From the NCBI RefSeq assembly GCF_009498275.1, contig NZ_CP045643.1, forward strand, positions 1,240,001 through 1,304,000: a DNA stretch of 64,000 nucleotides. Reading direction: 5' to 3'. Shown piece by piece: positions 33,806 to 42,028 of this stretch (the first letter of the stretch is position 1; every line of letters begins with the position of its first letter). The translations under genes were made by a program, and so were the position numbers. Source of the DNA: Streptomyces fagopyri (GTDB taxonomy: Bacteria; Actinomycetota; Actinomycetes; Streptomycetales; Streptomycetaceae). Below the pieces are notes generated by a model. The model saw only the letters and a program-made list of their open reading frames with translations. It ran no database searches and was not told the origin of the DNA.

Positions 33806-34463
33806 GGGGTCGGTCCTCATGTGCGGGATTCACTGCGGTGACGGGCGAAGTCGCGATCACCGACGGGCGGACCTCGGCCGGGGCCGAGGAAGCGCTCCGT
33901 CGCGGCACGCGGTCCGGAACACCCCGGCGGGCGGTACGCGCGGCGGGCGACGCGGGCTCCATTCCATTCTGGATGATGCGAAACATCCAGAAATCAACAT
34001 GACGCCAGTCGTCCCGAAAGTCAACCGGAGACCGCGGGAAGCTCCCGCGGGAGACACGGATGTATGATGTACGTCATCCAGATTTGCGTTGGACGTGCCG
34101 CGCGAGCCCCGAGGAACGGGACCGGTTCGGGGCTCTCGCGGGGGGAGAGGGCGGCGGCTCGCACGCCCGATCGAACGCGGGCGTGCGGGAGTTCACGAAC
34201 GGGACCGGGCGGACACGCGGCGGCCTCCACGAACGCCTCGCCTCAGGTGACGACCCGCATCGCCCGGACCGCTGCCACGGCGGACGGCCGGACGGCACCG
34301 CGCACCGCCGGACGGCACCCCGCACGGCGCACCGCGCACCGCCGGAGGCACGACGGAGAGGGACACCCGGCGGGAAAGAGCGCCGGGATGCATGAACCGG
34401 CCCTCCGAGGCCCGGACCGCGCGGCGCCCGTGCGGTTCGTGCGGCCGAGGGCCGGCGGTCAGG
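33806..34463. other. Non-coding stretch upstream of MFS gene
   Basis: About 650 bases without a convincing gene. The palindrome at 33967-33992 is clear, and a copy of its half-site (CATCCAGA) recurs at 34076-34083. The rest translates to Arg/Gly/Pro-rich noise. Confidence 0.5.
33967..33992. promoter_or_regulatory. Operator for MFS gene
   Basis: TTCTGGATG-N8-CATCCAGAA is a perfect 9-bp inverted repeat in an AT-richer island. A second CATCCAGA half-site lies about 90 bp away. The cognate regulator is not adjacent. Confidence 0.65.
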
Positions 34464-35411
34464 TCAGCGGGTCGCGTGGAACGTACGCCGGTAGGCCTGC
34501 GGCGAGACACCGATCGCCGCGTGCAGGTGCTGGCGCAGGGAGGTGCCGGTCGCGAAGCCGACCTCGCCGGCGATCTGGTCGACCGAGAGCTCGCTGGACT
34601 CCAGCAGGTGGCGGGCCCGGGTGACACGCTGCTGGATGAGCCAGCGGCCCGGACTGAGCCCCACCTCGCCCTGGAAGCGCCGGGCGAAGGTCCGCAGGCT
34701 CATCCGGGCGTGACCGGCGAGGTCGGCCAGGGTCAGCGGGTCACCCAGCCGGGCCAGTGCCCACACACGGGTCGCGGCCGTACTGGTCGCCACCGGGTCG
34801 GGAACGGGCTGCTCGATGTACTGGGCCTGACCGCCGTCGCGCCACGGCGGCACCACACAGCGCCGGGCCACACTGTTGGCCAGCTCGCTGCCGTGGTCCT
34901 TGCGCAGGATGTGCAGGCAGATGTCGACGCCGGAGGCGGCACCCGCGGACGTGAGGATCGTGCCGTCGTCCACGAAGAGGACGTCCGGATCCAGGTCCAC
35001 CTCGGGGTACGTACGGCGGAACTGGTCGGCGAGCTGCCAGTGCGTGGTGGCCCGCCGCCCCTCCAGGAGTCCGGCCGCCGCCAGCACGAAGGCACCGGTG
35101 CAGATGGAGACGAGACGGGCGCCCGGCCGGATGAGCGCGAGCGCGGCGGCGACCTCGGCGGGCAGCTCCTCGGTGACGCTCGACGGTGTGATGGCCGGGA
35201 TCACCACCGTGTCCGCCGTACGCAGCACCTCGGGACCGTGCTCGACGGTGATCGAGAAGTCCGCGTTGCTGCGCACCGGACCGCCGTCGACGGTGCAGGT
35301 CAGCACCTCGTACCGGCCGTCCGCCGCACCGAGGATCCGGCTGGGGATACCGAGCTCGAAGGGGTAGACGCCGTCGAGCGCCAGGACGACCACTCTCTCC
35401 ACATGCCGCAT
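34464..35411 (-). CDS. GlxA family (DJ-1/PfpI + AraC) transcriptional regulator
   Basis: This 315-residue protein has an N-terminal DJ-1/PfpI-like domain (VVVLALDGVYPFELGIPSRILG; SICTGAFVLAAAGLLEGRRATTHW with the nucleophile-elbow Cys) and a C-terminal AraC domain (MSLRTFARRFQGEVGLSPGRWL; VGFATGTSLRQHLHAAIGVSPQAYRR). This is the same architecture as AdpA. It is divergent from a quinone reductase, and a 10-bp inverted repeat overlaps its own start codon, fitting autoregulation and control of the reductase. Confidence 0.93.
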   Translation of the reverse strand: MRHVERVVVLALDGVYPFELGIPSRILGAADGRYEVLTCTVDGGPVRSNADFSITVEHGPEVLRTADTVVIPAITPSSVTEELPAEVAAALALIRPGARLVSICTGAFVLAAAGLLEGRRATTHWQLADQFRRTYPEVDLDPDVLFVDDGTILTSAGAASGVDICLHILRKDHGSELANSVARRCVVPPWRDGGQAQYIEQPVPDPVATSTAATRVWALARLGDPLTLADLAGHARMSLRTFARRFQGEVGLSPGRWLIQQRVTRARHLLESSELSVDQIAGEVGFATGTSLRQHLHAAIGVSPQAYRRTFHATR

Positions 35412-35446
35412 GGCACGATCCTATCGGAGATTGGCAATCGTGCCAT
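35410..35446. promoter_or_regulatory. AdpA-like inverted sites at GlxA start
   Basis: ATGGCACGAT (35410-35419) and its complement ATCGTGCCAT (35437-35446) are separated by 17 bp. Each arm followed by one base (TGGCACGATC, TGGCACGATT) matches 9 of 10 positions of the AdpA consensus TGGCSNGWWY. The left arm includes the regulator's ATG. Confidence 0.72.
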
Positions 35447-35481
35447 TTCATGGAGCGTCCGGCCCCGGCAGGCTGTGAGGC

Positions 35482-36432
35482 ATGAGCACTAAGAACACGA
35501 TGCGCGCGATCAGTCAGGACGTTCTCGGCGGACCCGAGGTCCTCAAGGAAGTGGAGGTGGAGCGCCCGGCCCCCGGGCCCAGCGAGGTGCTGGTGCGGGT
35601 ACGGGCGGCCGGGGTCAACCCGACCGACTGGAAGCACCGGGCGACCGGCCTGTTCCTCGGGCGACCGCCCTTCGTCCTGGGCTGGGACGTGTCCGGTGTG
35701 GTGGAGGCCGTCGGTATCGGCGTGACCGTCCACGCGCCGGGCGACGAGGTCTTCGGCATGCTGCCCTACCCGTTCGGACACGGCTCGCACGCCGAGTACG
35801 TGACCGCTCCCGCGCGTTCCTTCGCGCGCAAGCCCGCCGGTATCGACCACACGGAGGCCGGCGCACTGCCGCTGGTCTCGCTCACCGCCTGGCAGGCGCT
35901 CGTCGACACGGCCGACGTACGGCCCGGTCAGCGCGTGCTGATCCACGCGGCCGCCGGCGGGGTCGGACATGTGGCCGTGCAGATCGCCAAGGCGCGGGGC
36001 GCGTATGTGATCGGTACCGCGAGCGCGGGCAAGCACGAATTCCTGCGCAAACTGGGCGCGGACGAGCTGATCGACTACCGGGAGACCGACTTCACCGAGG
36101 CCGTCCGGGACGTCGACGTGGTCCTCGACACGATCGGCGACGACAACACCTTCAAGTCACTGCGTGTGCTGCGCGAGGGCGGGATCGTGGTGTCGATCCT
36201 GCCGGTCGGCCCGGAGGAGTTGTACGAGGAGGCCGCGCGGCTGGGTGTGCGGGCGGCGCGGATGCTGGTGGAGGCCGACCACGCGGGCATGCGGGCGGTC
36301 GCGGATCTCGTCGACAAGGGCCTGCTGCGCCCGACGATCGCCGGCGCGTTCCCGCTGGCCGACGCCGCCGAGGCGCACACGCTCGGGGAGACCGGCCGGA
36401 CCGTGGGCAAGCTGGTGCTGCTGGCCGACTGA
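35482..36432 (+). CDS. NADPH:quinone oxidoreductase-like MDR protein
   Basis: This 316-residue protein has the GroES-like half (VRAAGVNPTDWKHRATG; PFVLGWDVSGVVEAVG) and the Rossmann half with VLIHAAAGGVGHVAVQIAKARGA, the AxxGxxG NADPH motif. It has no catalytic zinc ligands, as in zeta-crystallin-type quinone reductases. It starts 71 bp from the divergent GlxA regulator, probably its controller. A very strong terminator follows. Confidence 0.93.
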   Translation: MSTKNTMRAISQDVLGGPEVLKEVEVERPAPGPSEVLVRVRAAGVNPTDWKHRATGLFLGRPPFVLGWDVSGVVEAVGIGVTVHAPGDEVFGMLPYPFGHGSHAEYVTAPARSFARKPAGIDHTEAGALPLVSLTAWQALVDTADVRPGQRVLIHAAAGGVGHVAVQIAKARGAYVIGTASAGKHEFLRKLGADELIDYRETDFTEAVRDVDVVLDTIGDDNTFKSLRVLREGGIVVSILPVGPEELYEEAARLGVRAARMLVEADHAGMRAVADLVDKGLLRPTIAGAFPLADAAEAHTLGETGRTVGKLVLLAD

Positions 36433-36444
36433 CGTCCCGGCTGA

Positions 36445-36493
36445 CGCGGGACAGGGCACGGGCGCGATCACCTCGCCCGTGCCCTGTCCCGCG
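36445..36493. terminator. 20-bp perfect stem terminator
   Basis: A 20-bp stem without mismatch (36445-36464 with 36474-36493) and a 9-base loop lie 12 bases after the reductase stop. There is no U-tract. It is among the strongest hairpins in the window. Confidence 0.9.
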
Positions 36494-36713
36494 CTCCCTC
36501 CGGGCCGGCGCGGTCACCCGCACTCCGGGGCGCACGCCGGGCGGACGACCGGGCGGACAACCCGGAGAACTCGTCGCTCAAATCGAAGACATATGTCAAT
36601 CGAACATGCTGAAATTCACTCCAACGAGGGTAACTTGCAGAGCGGGGGCCGGAGTTGTGGACCGTCCCCCGTCATCAGGAGCGGTTCAGCGGCCGGTTGG
36701 AGGCGATGTCGTC

Positions 36714-37091
36714 GTGACCCACGCCCCCGCGCCGCCGCACCGGCATCTGCGCGTCCACCGGGACCGGGGCCACACCGTGCTGGAGCTTCACGGGGAGATC
36801 GACATCCTCACCGCCCTGGCCATCACCCCGTACCTGGATTCGGCCACCGGTCGGCCTGAGCCGCGGGTCGTCATCGACCTGCGGCCCGTGGAGTTCTTCG
36901 ACTGCTCGGGGCTGCGCCTGCTGTACAGGGCCAGGAGCCGGGTCCTCGCCCGGGGCGGACGGCTGCACCTGGTCTGCGACCGTCCGCTCACCCTGCGCAT
37001 GCTGAGCGTGACCGGCCTGGACCGTCTCCTGCCGCCCTGGGCCTCGCTCGACGAGGCGCTGGAGCGGCCGGAGACGGCGTCGGGCACCTGA
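36714..37091 (+). CDS. STAS-domain anti-sigma factor antagonist
   Basis: This 125-residue STAS protein of the RsbV/BldG type has HTVLELHGEIDILTALAITPYLD, then RVVIDLRPVEFFDCSGLRLLYRARSRVLARGGRLHLVC. The DCSGLRLL motif contains the phosphorylatable Ser. Such proteins bind an anti-sigma kinase and release a stress sigma factor. GTG 36714 has GGAGG ten bases upstream; the frame before it is unsupported. No kinase or sigma gene adjoins, so it is a stand-alone antagonist. Confidence 0.9.
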   Translation: MTHAPAPPHRHLRVHRDRGHTVLELHGEIDILTALAITPYLDSATGRPEPRVVIDLRPVEFFDCSGLRLLYRARSRVLARGGRLHLVCDRPLTLRMLSVTGLDRLLPPWASLDEALERPETASGT

Positions 37092-37678
37092 TGACGACTG
37101 CCCCGCCGGCCCCGCGCCGCAAGCGGTCTTGACCGGGGTCCCGTTCCGGAAAGTGCCACGGCCCGGATCTGCCGGGTCCGGCGCTGCGTGAGCGGGAGCG
37201 CGCGTGAGCGGGAGCGCGCGTGAGCGGGAGCGCGCGTGAGCGGGAGCGCGCGTGAGCGGGAGCGCGCGTGAGCGGGAGCGCGCGTGAGCGGGAGCGCGCG
37301 TGAGCGGGAGCGCGCGTGAGCGGGGGCACGCGTGAGCGGGGGCGGCCGGCCAGAAGCCGGTGGCGGGGGGCGCCGTGGACCCTGCGTGTGTTCGCCACCG
37401 CGCCGGCCACGCTCGCACGCCCCTTGCCGGCCTGCCGTCCTGCCGTCCTCACGGTAGGGAATTCTCCGGAAATGTACGGTGTTCTGGTCATCACCGATTG
37501 AACACCCGCGGGCGACGCGTCGTCGCACCCCGACATCGCACGGTGCGGATGCGGTCGAGTGCCGTCCGCGCACACGCGCGGTGGCATCGGCGGACCGTCG
37601 CGGAAGGTTCCTGGAACAGCAGTGAGGCAGAGCGCTGTCCGGTGATGACAGCGCGCGACGCAGAAGCGGTGCGATCGA
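37092..37678. other. Non-coding stretch with 16-bp tandem array
   Basis: No gene is supported. The main content is the 160-bp array at 37186-37345. A less GC-rich patch near 37455-37500 may hold the promoter of the DMT gene. Confidence 0.6.
37186..37345. repeat. Ten-unit, 16-bp tandem repeat
   Basis: Eight exact copies of GCGTGAGCGGGAGCGC (37186-37313) are followed by two divergent ones (37314-37345). Because 16 is not a multiple of 3, each strand reads as shifting Arg/Ser/Ala repeats, not a gene. Confidence 0.97.
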
Positions 37679-38593
37679 ATGGCTCTGGCGATCTTCTTTG
37701 CCGTACTGGCCGCCGCCGGCAACGCACTGGGGACGGTGCTGCAACGCCGAGCGGTGCTGAACGTACCCGACACCCGGGCACAGGGGCTCCTCCTCGTCCG
37801 GGACCTGCTGCACAATCCGGCCTGGCTGGTGGGGATCCTCGGAGTGGTCTTCGCCGCGCTCTTCCAGGCCCTGGCTCTGAGGTCCGGATCGATGGCCGCG
37901 GTGCAACCGGTCTTCGTCCTCGAACTTCCACTGGCACTCATGATCGGCGGCATCGTCTTCAGGGTCCGCGTGTCCCGCAAGACGTGGGCGGCTGTGGCCT
38001 GCATCTTCGTGGGACTGGCGGTCGGCCTCTTCGCGGCCGCGCCGTCCGGCGGGCGGTCCCAGGTACCGGGGATGTGGTGGATGCCCGCCCTCGCCGTCGT
38101 CGTCACCGTGGGGGCCGTGCTCGTACTGACCGGTCTGCGGCGCCCCCACGGCCCCGCACGCGCGGCCTGCCTGGCCGCCGCGGCCGCCATCGGCAACGCG
38201 CTCACGGCCGCGCTGGTGAAGTCCGCCATGGAAGTCCTGTCGCGAGAGGGGGCGGCCGGATTCCTCCTCGCCTGGCAGACCTACGGCTTCGCCGTCGCCG
38301 GCTCGTCGTCCATCTTCCTGCTGGGGTACGCCATGCAGGGAGGACCGCTCATCGCGTCACAGCCCGCGCTCACACTGGGTGACGCCGCCGTCGGCTTCTG
38401 TCTCGGGGGAACGCTCTACGCGGAGTCACCGCGGCTGGGACTGTGGCTCGTGCCGGCGCTCCTGGGGGCCGCCCTCGTGTTCTACGGGGTCTTCGCGCTC
38501 TCTCGCTCCCGATGCCTCGCCGAGTGCGCCGCACCGGGCGGAGAGGAGGACGCGACGCGACAGGGGGAACGACCCGCCGCGGCAGCCATGTGA
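37679..38593 (+). CDS. DMT (EamA/NIPA-like) family transporter
   Basis: This 304-residue protein has about nine hydrophobic segments. It opens with MALAIFFAVLAAAGNALGTVLQRRAV, and SMAAVQPVFVLELPLALMIGG and the second-half repeat AAAIGNALTAALVKSAMEVL suggest the internal duplication of DMT-superfamily carriers. The substrate is unknown. The ribosome site before ATG 37679 is weak. It ends 97 bp from the convergent prs gene with a hairpin between. Confidence 0.85.
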   Translation: MALAIFFAVLAAAGNALGTVLQRRAVLNVPDTRAQGLLLVRDLLHNPAWLVGILGVVFAALFQALALRSGSMAAVQPVFVLELPLALMIGGIVFRVRVSRKTWAAVACIFVGLAVGLFAAAPSGGRSQVPGMWWMPALAVVVTVGAVLVLTGLRRPHGPARAACLAAAAAIGNALTAALVKSAMEVLSREGAAGFLLAWQTYGFAVAGSSSIFLLGYAMQGGPLIASQPALTLGDAAVGFCLGGTLYAESPRLGLWLVPALLGAALVFYGVFALSRSRCLAECAAPGGEEDATRQGERPAAAAM

Positions 38594-38623
38594 CACCTCC
38601 CCCGTCCGCGGACACCGGCGACC

Positions 38624-38639
38624 CCCGCGGCACCGCGGG
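38624..38639. terminator. Short hairpin between convergent genes
   Basis: CCCGCGG-CA-CCGCGGG folds into a short GC stem (effectively 6 bp with a 4-base loop) between the DMT transporter and prs. It could terminate either direction. Confidence 0.45.
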
Positions 38640-38690
38640 CGACACTCTCGCCGCCCGCGCGCAAGCGGGGAAGCCCCGGTCCCTTCCTGC

Positions 38691-39644
38691 CTATTCGCTC
38701 TGGGGCGCGTCGAACAGGGCGCTGACGGACTCGCCGTTGTGAATGCGCCGCACGGCCTCCGCGAGGGCCGGCGCGATGGACAGGATGCGCAGCTTCTCGG
38801 TGTGCTCCTCACGCGGCACGGGCACGGTGTTGGTGCACACGATCTCCAGGACGTCCTCCTGCTCGCTGAGCCGCTTGAGCGCACCCGCCGCGAACAGGCC
38901 GTGCGTACAGGCGACCCGGATCGACCGCGGCCCCAACTCCCTGAGCCGTTCGAGCAGTTCGAGTACGGTGCTGCCCTTGGCGATCTCGTCGTCGAGCACG
39001 ATGACATCGCGTCCGGTGATCTCACCGATGACGGAGCTGATGCTCACCCGGTCGTCGGCGAACCGCTGCTTGGCGCCCGCCGCCACCTGGGCGCCGATCA
39101 GCCGCGCGAAGGCCGCCGCCTCCTTGGCGTTGCCCAGATCGGGCGACACCACCGTCGTACGGGACAGGTCGTGCCCGCGGAAGTGCGCGGCCAGTTCGCG
39201 CAGCGCGTGCAGATGGTCGACCGGCACCGAGAAGAACCCGTGGACCTGCGGGGAGTGCAGCGTCATCGCCAGCACCCGGCTCGCCCCGGCCGCCACCAGC
39301 AGGTCGGCCACCAGCCGGCCGCCCATGGAGATACGCGGCATGTCCTTCTTGTCCGAACGCGCGTACGAGTAATGCGGCATGACCACCGTGATCCGCCCGG
39401 CGGACGCTCCCCTGGCCGCGTCGCACATCATCAGCAGCTCCACCAGGTGCTCCTGCACCGGGGTGACGAGCGGCTGCACGAGGAACACGTCACGCTCACG
39501 GCAGTTGGCCTGGAGCTGCACCTCCAGGCAGTCGTTGGCGAACCGGCTGACCCGGGTCGGGCTGAGGGGCACGCCCAGATGCGCGCAGACCTCTGCCGCC
39601 AGCTCGGGATGGGCACTACCGCTGAACACGGCGATGTCACGCAC
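38691..39644 (-). CDS. prs: Ribose-phosphate pyrophosphokinase
   Basis: This 317-residue PRPP synthetase has IAVFSGSAHPELAAEVCAHLGV at the N-terminus, the catalytic flexible loop YARSDKKDMPR (about residues 86-96), and the metal/PRPP-binding DVIVLDDEIAKGSTVLELL that replaces the more usual DDMIDTGGT. The last difference, and a non-standard neighbourhood, suggest a second or divergent Prs rather than the housekeeping copy. The GTG at 39644 is chosen on a GAGGAG ribosome site. It is divergent from the TetM-like gene. Confidence 0.9.
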   Translation of the reverse strand: MRDIAVFSGSAHPELAAEVCAHLGVPLSPTRVSRFANDCLEVQLQANCRERDVFLVQPLVTPVQEHLVELLMMCDAARGASAGRITVVMPHYSYARSDKKDMPRISMGGRLVADLLVAAGASRVLAMTLHSPQVHGFFSVPVDHLHALRELAAHFRGHDLSRTTVVSPDLGNAKEAAAFARLIGAQVAAGAKQRFADDRVSISSVIGEITGRDVIVLDDEIAKGSTVLELLERLRELGPRSIRVACTHGLFAAGALKRLSEQEDVLEIVCTNTVPVPREEHTEKLRILSIAPALAEAVRRIHNGESVSALFDAPQSE

Positions 39645-39823
39645 GACCGCTCCTCGCAAGATCGAACCGGATGCGCCGCCGGCCGGCATGATCGACCCGG
39701 GATGCGTGCTTCATCGTACTGGGCCCCGGGCAGGTGCCCCACCGGGAGAAATTCGGTTGCGTACGGTCACCGGCCGCACGCCATGATGGCACCGCCCACG
39801 CCTCTCACCCTCGGGAGAACGAC

Positions 39824-39937
39824 ATGCGCCGAGTCCTCGGAACGTCTCAGCCCCTCTGTCTGACGACCCCTCCCGAGGACTCGACCACGCATGCACACCC
39901 TGAACATCGGCATCCTGGCCCACGTCGACGCGGGTAA
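39824..39937 (+). CDS. Leader peptide ORF upstream of TetM-like gene
   Basis: A 37-codon frame begins ATG 39824 (MRRVLGTSQPLCLTTPP...) with GGGAG six bases upstream, a good ribosome site. It overlaps the start of the resistance gene in another frame and stops at 39935-39937. Codons 3-6 lie in the 5' arm of a hairpin whose 3' arm contains the GAGG of the downstream gene. This arrangement is that of translational attenuation, as known for erm and cat genes. I infer function from position only. Confidence 0.6.
   Translation: MRRVLGTSQPLCLTTPPEDSTTHAHPEHRHPGPRRRG
39830..39883 (+). promoter_or_regulatory. RBS-sequestering hairpin (attenuator)
   Basis: CGAGTCCTCGG at 39830-39840 pairs perfectly with CCGAGGACTCG at 39873-39883 (11 bp, 32-base loop). 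The 3' arm contains the GAGG (39875-39878) that serves ATG 39891. A ribosome paused in the leader ORF would open it. Confidence 0.68.
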
Positions 39938-41747
39938 GACCAGCCTCACCGAGCGACTGCTGTTCGACGGCGGCGCCCTCGACCGGCTCGGCAGCGTCGA
40001 CGCGGGCGACACCCGCACCGACGACGGCGAGATCGAGCGCCGGCGCGGGATCACCATCCGCTCGGCCGTCGCCGCCTTCACCGCGGGCGACGTCCAGATC
40101 AACCTGATCGACACCCCTGGGCACTCCGACTTCATCGCCGAGGTCGAGCGGGCCCTGGAGGTCCTGGACGGCGCCGTGCTGCTGCTCTCCGCCGTGGAGG
40201 GCGTCCAGGCACAAACCCGCGTGCTCATGAGGACCCTGCGGCGGCTCCGGCTGCCCACGCTCGTGTTCGTCAACAAGATCGACCGGCCGGGGGCGCGGGA
40301 GGAGGAGCTCCTCGACGACGTCCGGCGCCGTCTCACCCCGTACGTCGTCCCGCTCACCCGCGTGCGGGACATCGGCGGCCCCCACGCCCGTGTCCTACCG
40401 CGTCCGCTGGACGAAACGGCGATCGGCACACTCGCGGAGGTGGACACCGGCGTGCTCGCCCGGGTCGTGGACGGTCCCGCGCCGACCCCGGACGTGCTGG
40501 ACGCCGCCCTCACCGCGCGCACCGCGGACGGCTCCCTCCATCCGGTCCTCTTCGGGTCCGCCCTGGGCGGTCAGGGTGTGCCCGAACTCGTCGAGGCACT
40601 GGTCCGGACGGTGCCGCGGCCGGCGGTTCCCGGCTCCGGGCGGCCACGCGGCACGGTCTTCGCCGTGCGGCCCGGTCCCGGCGGCGAACGCACCGCGTAT
40701 CTGCGCCTGTACGAGGGCCGGGTGACGGCTCGTCAGAACCTGACGTTCATGCGGCGCGATGCCGACGGCCGCACCTGCCCGGTGCCCGGCCGCGCACGTG
40801 AACTGGAGGTCGTCGGGCGGCCCGGCGCGGTTGCCCTCACCGCGGGCGACATTGCCGCGCTCCGAGGCGTGAGCGGTGTCCGCGTCGGCGACCGGCTCGG
40901 TGAAGTCCCGGACCGCGCGGCGCAGTTCGCCGCACCGACGCTGGAGACGGTGGTGCGGGCGAAGGACCCGCACCAGGCGGCCCCGCTGCGCTCGGCGCTG
41001 CTCGCCCTGGCCGACCAGGACCCGTTGCTGCGGGCCCGCCCGGCCCCGTCGGGCGCCACCTCTCTGCTCCTCTACGGCGAGGTCCAGCTGGAGGTCCTCG
41101 CGGCCACACTCGCCCAGGACTTCGGCATCGAGGCGGCGTTCGAGCCGAGCAGGGTGCGGCTCCTGGAGCGGCCGGCCGGCACCGGGGAGGCGTACGAGGA
41201 GATCCGGCGGCACGGCCACCTCGGGTTCTGGGCGACCGTGGGCCTGCGCGTGGGACCGGGACCGCTCGGTTCGGGCGGAGTCTTCACCTACGAGACCGAA
41301 CTCGGCGCCCTCCCCCGCGCGTTCCACCAGGCGATCGAGGACACCGTCCACACCACCCTGCTCACCGGAACGCACGACCGGCCGGTCACGGACTACCGGG
41401 TCACACTAACCCGCTCCGGATTCGTCGCGCCGCTCAGCACGGCCGCCGACTTCCGGGGCCTCACCCCCATCGTGCTGCGGCGCGCCCTGGAGCGGGCAGG
41501 GACGCACGTGTACGAGCCCTGCCACACCTTCGAGGTGGAGGTCCCGCTCGACGCGCTGGCACCGGTGACCGCGCAACTCGCTTCCCTGGCAGCCGAGTTC
41601 CGGGAGACCACCGGGGGACACACCTCCTGGCTGGTCACGGGTGAGCTGCCGGCCCGGCGGGTGCGGGACATCGAACTGCGGCTGCCGGGGCTCACCCGCG
41701 GGGAAGGCGTCTGGTGGTCGCGCCCGTCGGGCGACCGGCGCGTGTAG
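39891..41747 (+). CDS. TetM/OtrA-like ribosomal protection GTPase
   Basis: This 618-residue translational GTPase of the TetM/OtrA type, slightly shorter than TetM, has G1 AHVDAGKTS (residues 10-18), G2 RRRGITIR, G3 DTPGHSDF (74-81), G4 NKID (128-131) and G5 FGSALGGQGV. The domain IV tip reads FVAPLSTAADFRGLTPIVL, equivalent to the SPVSTPADFR loop of TetM that displaces tetracycline. The product should release tetracycline or similar ligands from the ribosome, though a non-tetracycline role is possible. Its RBS (GAGG) lies in a hairpin and a leader ORF precedes it. Confidence 0.92.
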   Translation: MHTLNIGILAHVDAGKTSLTERLLFDGGALDRLGSVDAGDTRTDDGEIERRRGITIRSAVAAFTAGDVQINLIDTPGHSDFIAEVERALEVLDGAVLLLSAVEGVQAQTRVLMRTLRRLRLPTLVFVNKIDRPGAREEELLDDVRRRLTPYVVPLTRVRDIGGPHARVLPRPLDETAIGTLAEVDTGVLARVVDGPAPTPDVLDAALTARTADGSLHPVLFGSALGGQGVPELVEALVRTVPRPAVPGSGRPRGTVFAVRPGPGGERTAYLRLYEGRVTARQNLTFMRRDADGRTCPVPGRARELEVVGRPGAVALTAGDIAALRGVSGVRVGDRLGEVPDRAAQFAAPTLETVVRAKDPHQAAPLRSALLALADQDPLLRARPAPSGATSLLLYGEVQLEVLAATLAQDFGIEAAFEPSRVRLLERPAGTGEAYEEIRRHGHLGFWATVGLRVGPGPLGSGGVFTYETELGALPRAFHQAIEDTVHTTLLTGTHDRPVTDYRVTLTRSGFVAPLSTAADFRGLTPIVLRRALERAGTHVYEPCHTFEVEVPLDALAPVTAQLASLAAEFRETTGGHTSWLVTGELPARRVRDIELRLPGLTRGEGVWWSRPSGDRRV

Positions 41748-42028
41748 GGCCGCTGCGGCACGCGCGCGGTCCGGCGCCGGTCGCGCGCGTCCGGGGCCCA
41801 CCGTGTGCAGCCGGACGGGCGGGGTGCGCCTGGTGGACACGGCGTACCCCGCCCACGGCCGTGCCGCGCGTCGCGCACCGCACGTCCCGGGGCCGGCGAC
41901 ACGCCCCCGCCCCACCCCCCGCGCCGTCGCGGACACCCCTGCCCTCCGAACTGACACCCGTTCACCAACGAACGTGTCTACCAACGGGATTGGCGGGCAT
42001 CCGGGGAGCAGGAAGGAGGGCCGTCGAC

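Noticed and set aside
34060..34395. Plus-strand frame with RASPEERDRFGALA, recalling DUF1778-type antitoxins
   Set aside because: Similarity covers only about 14 residues, the remainder is non-protein-like and no toxin gene adjoins.
36788..38149. Minus-strand frame containing Arg-Ser-Ala-Pro repeats
   Set aside because: The repeats are the 16-bp tandem array read in a frame; no start site or domain.
39891..41747. TetM-like gene as part of a mobile element
   Set aside because: No transposase, integrase or flanking repeats, and base composition matches the surroundings; a resident OtrA-like gene fits better.
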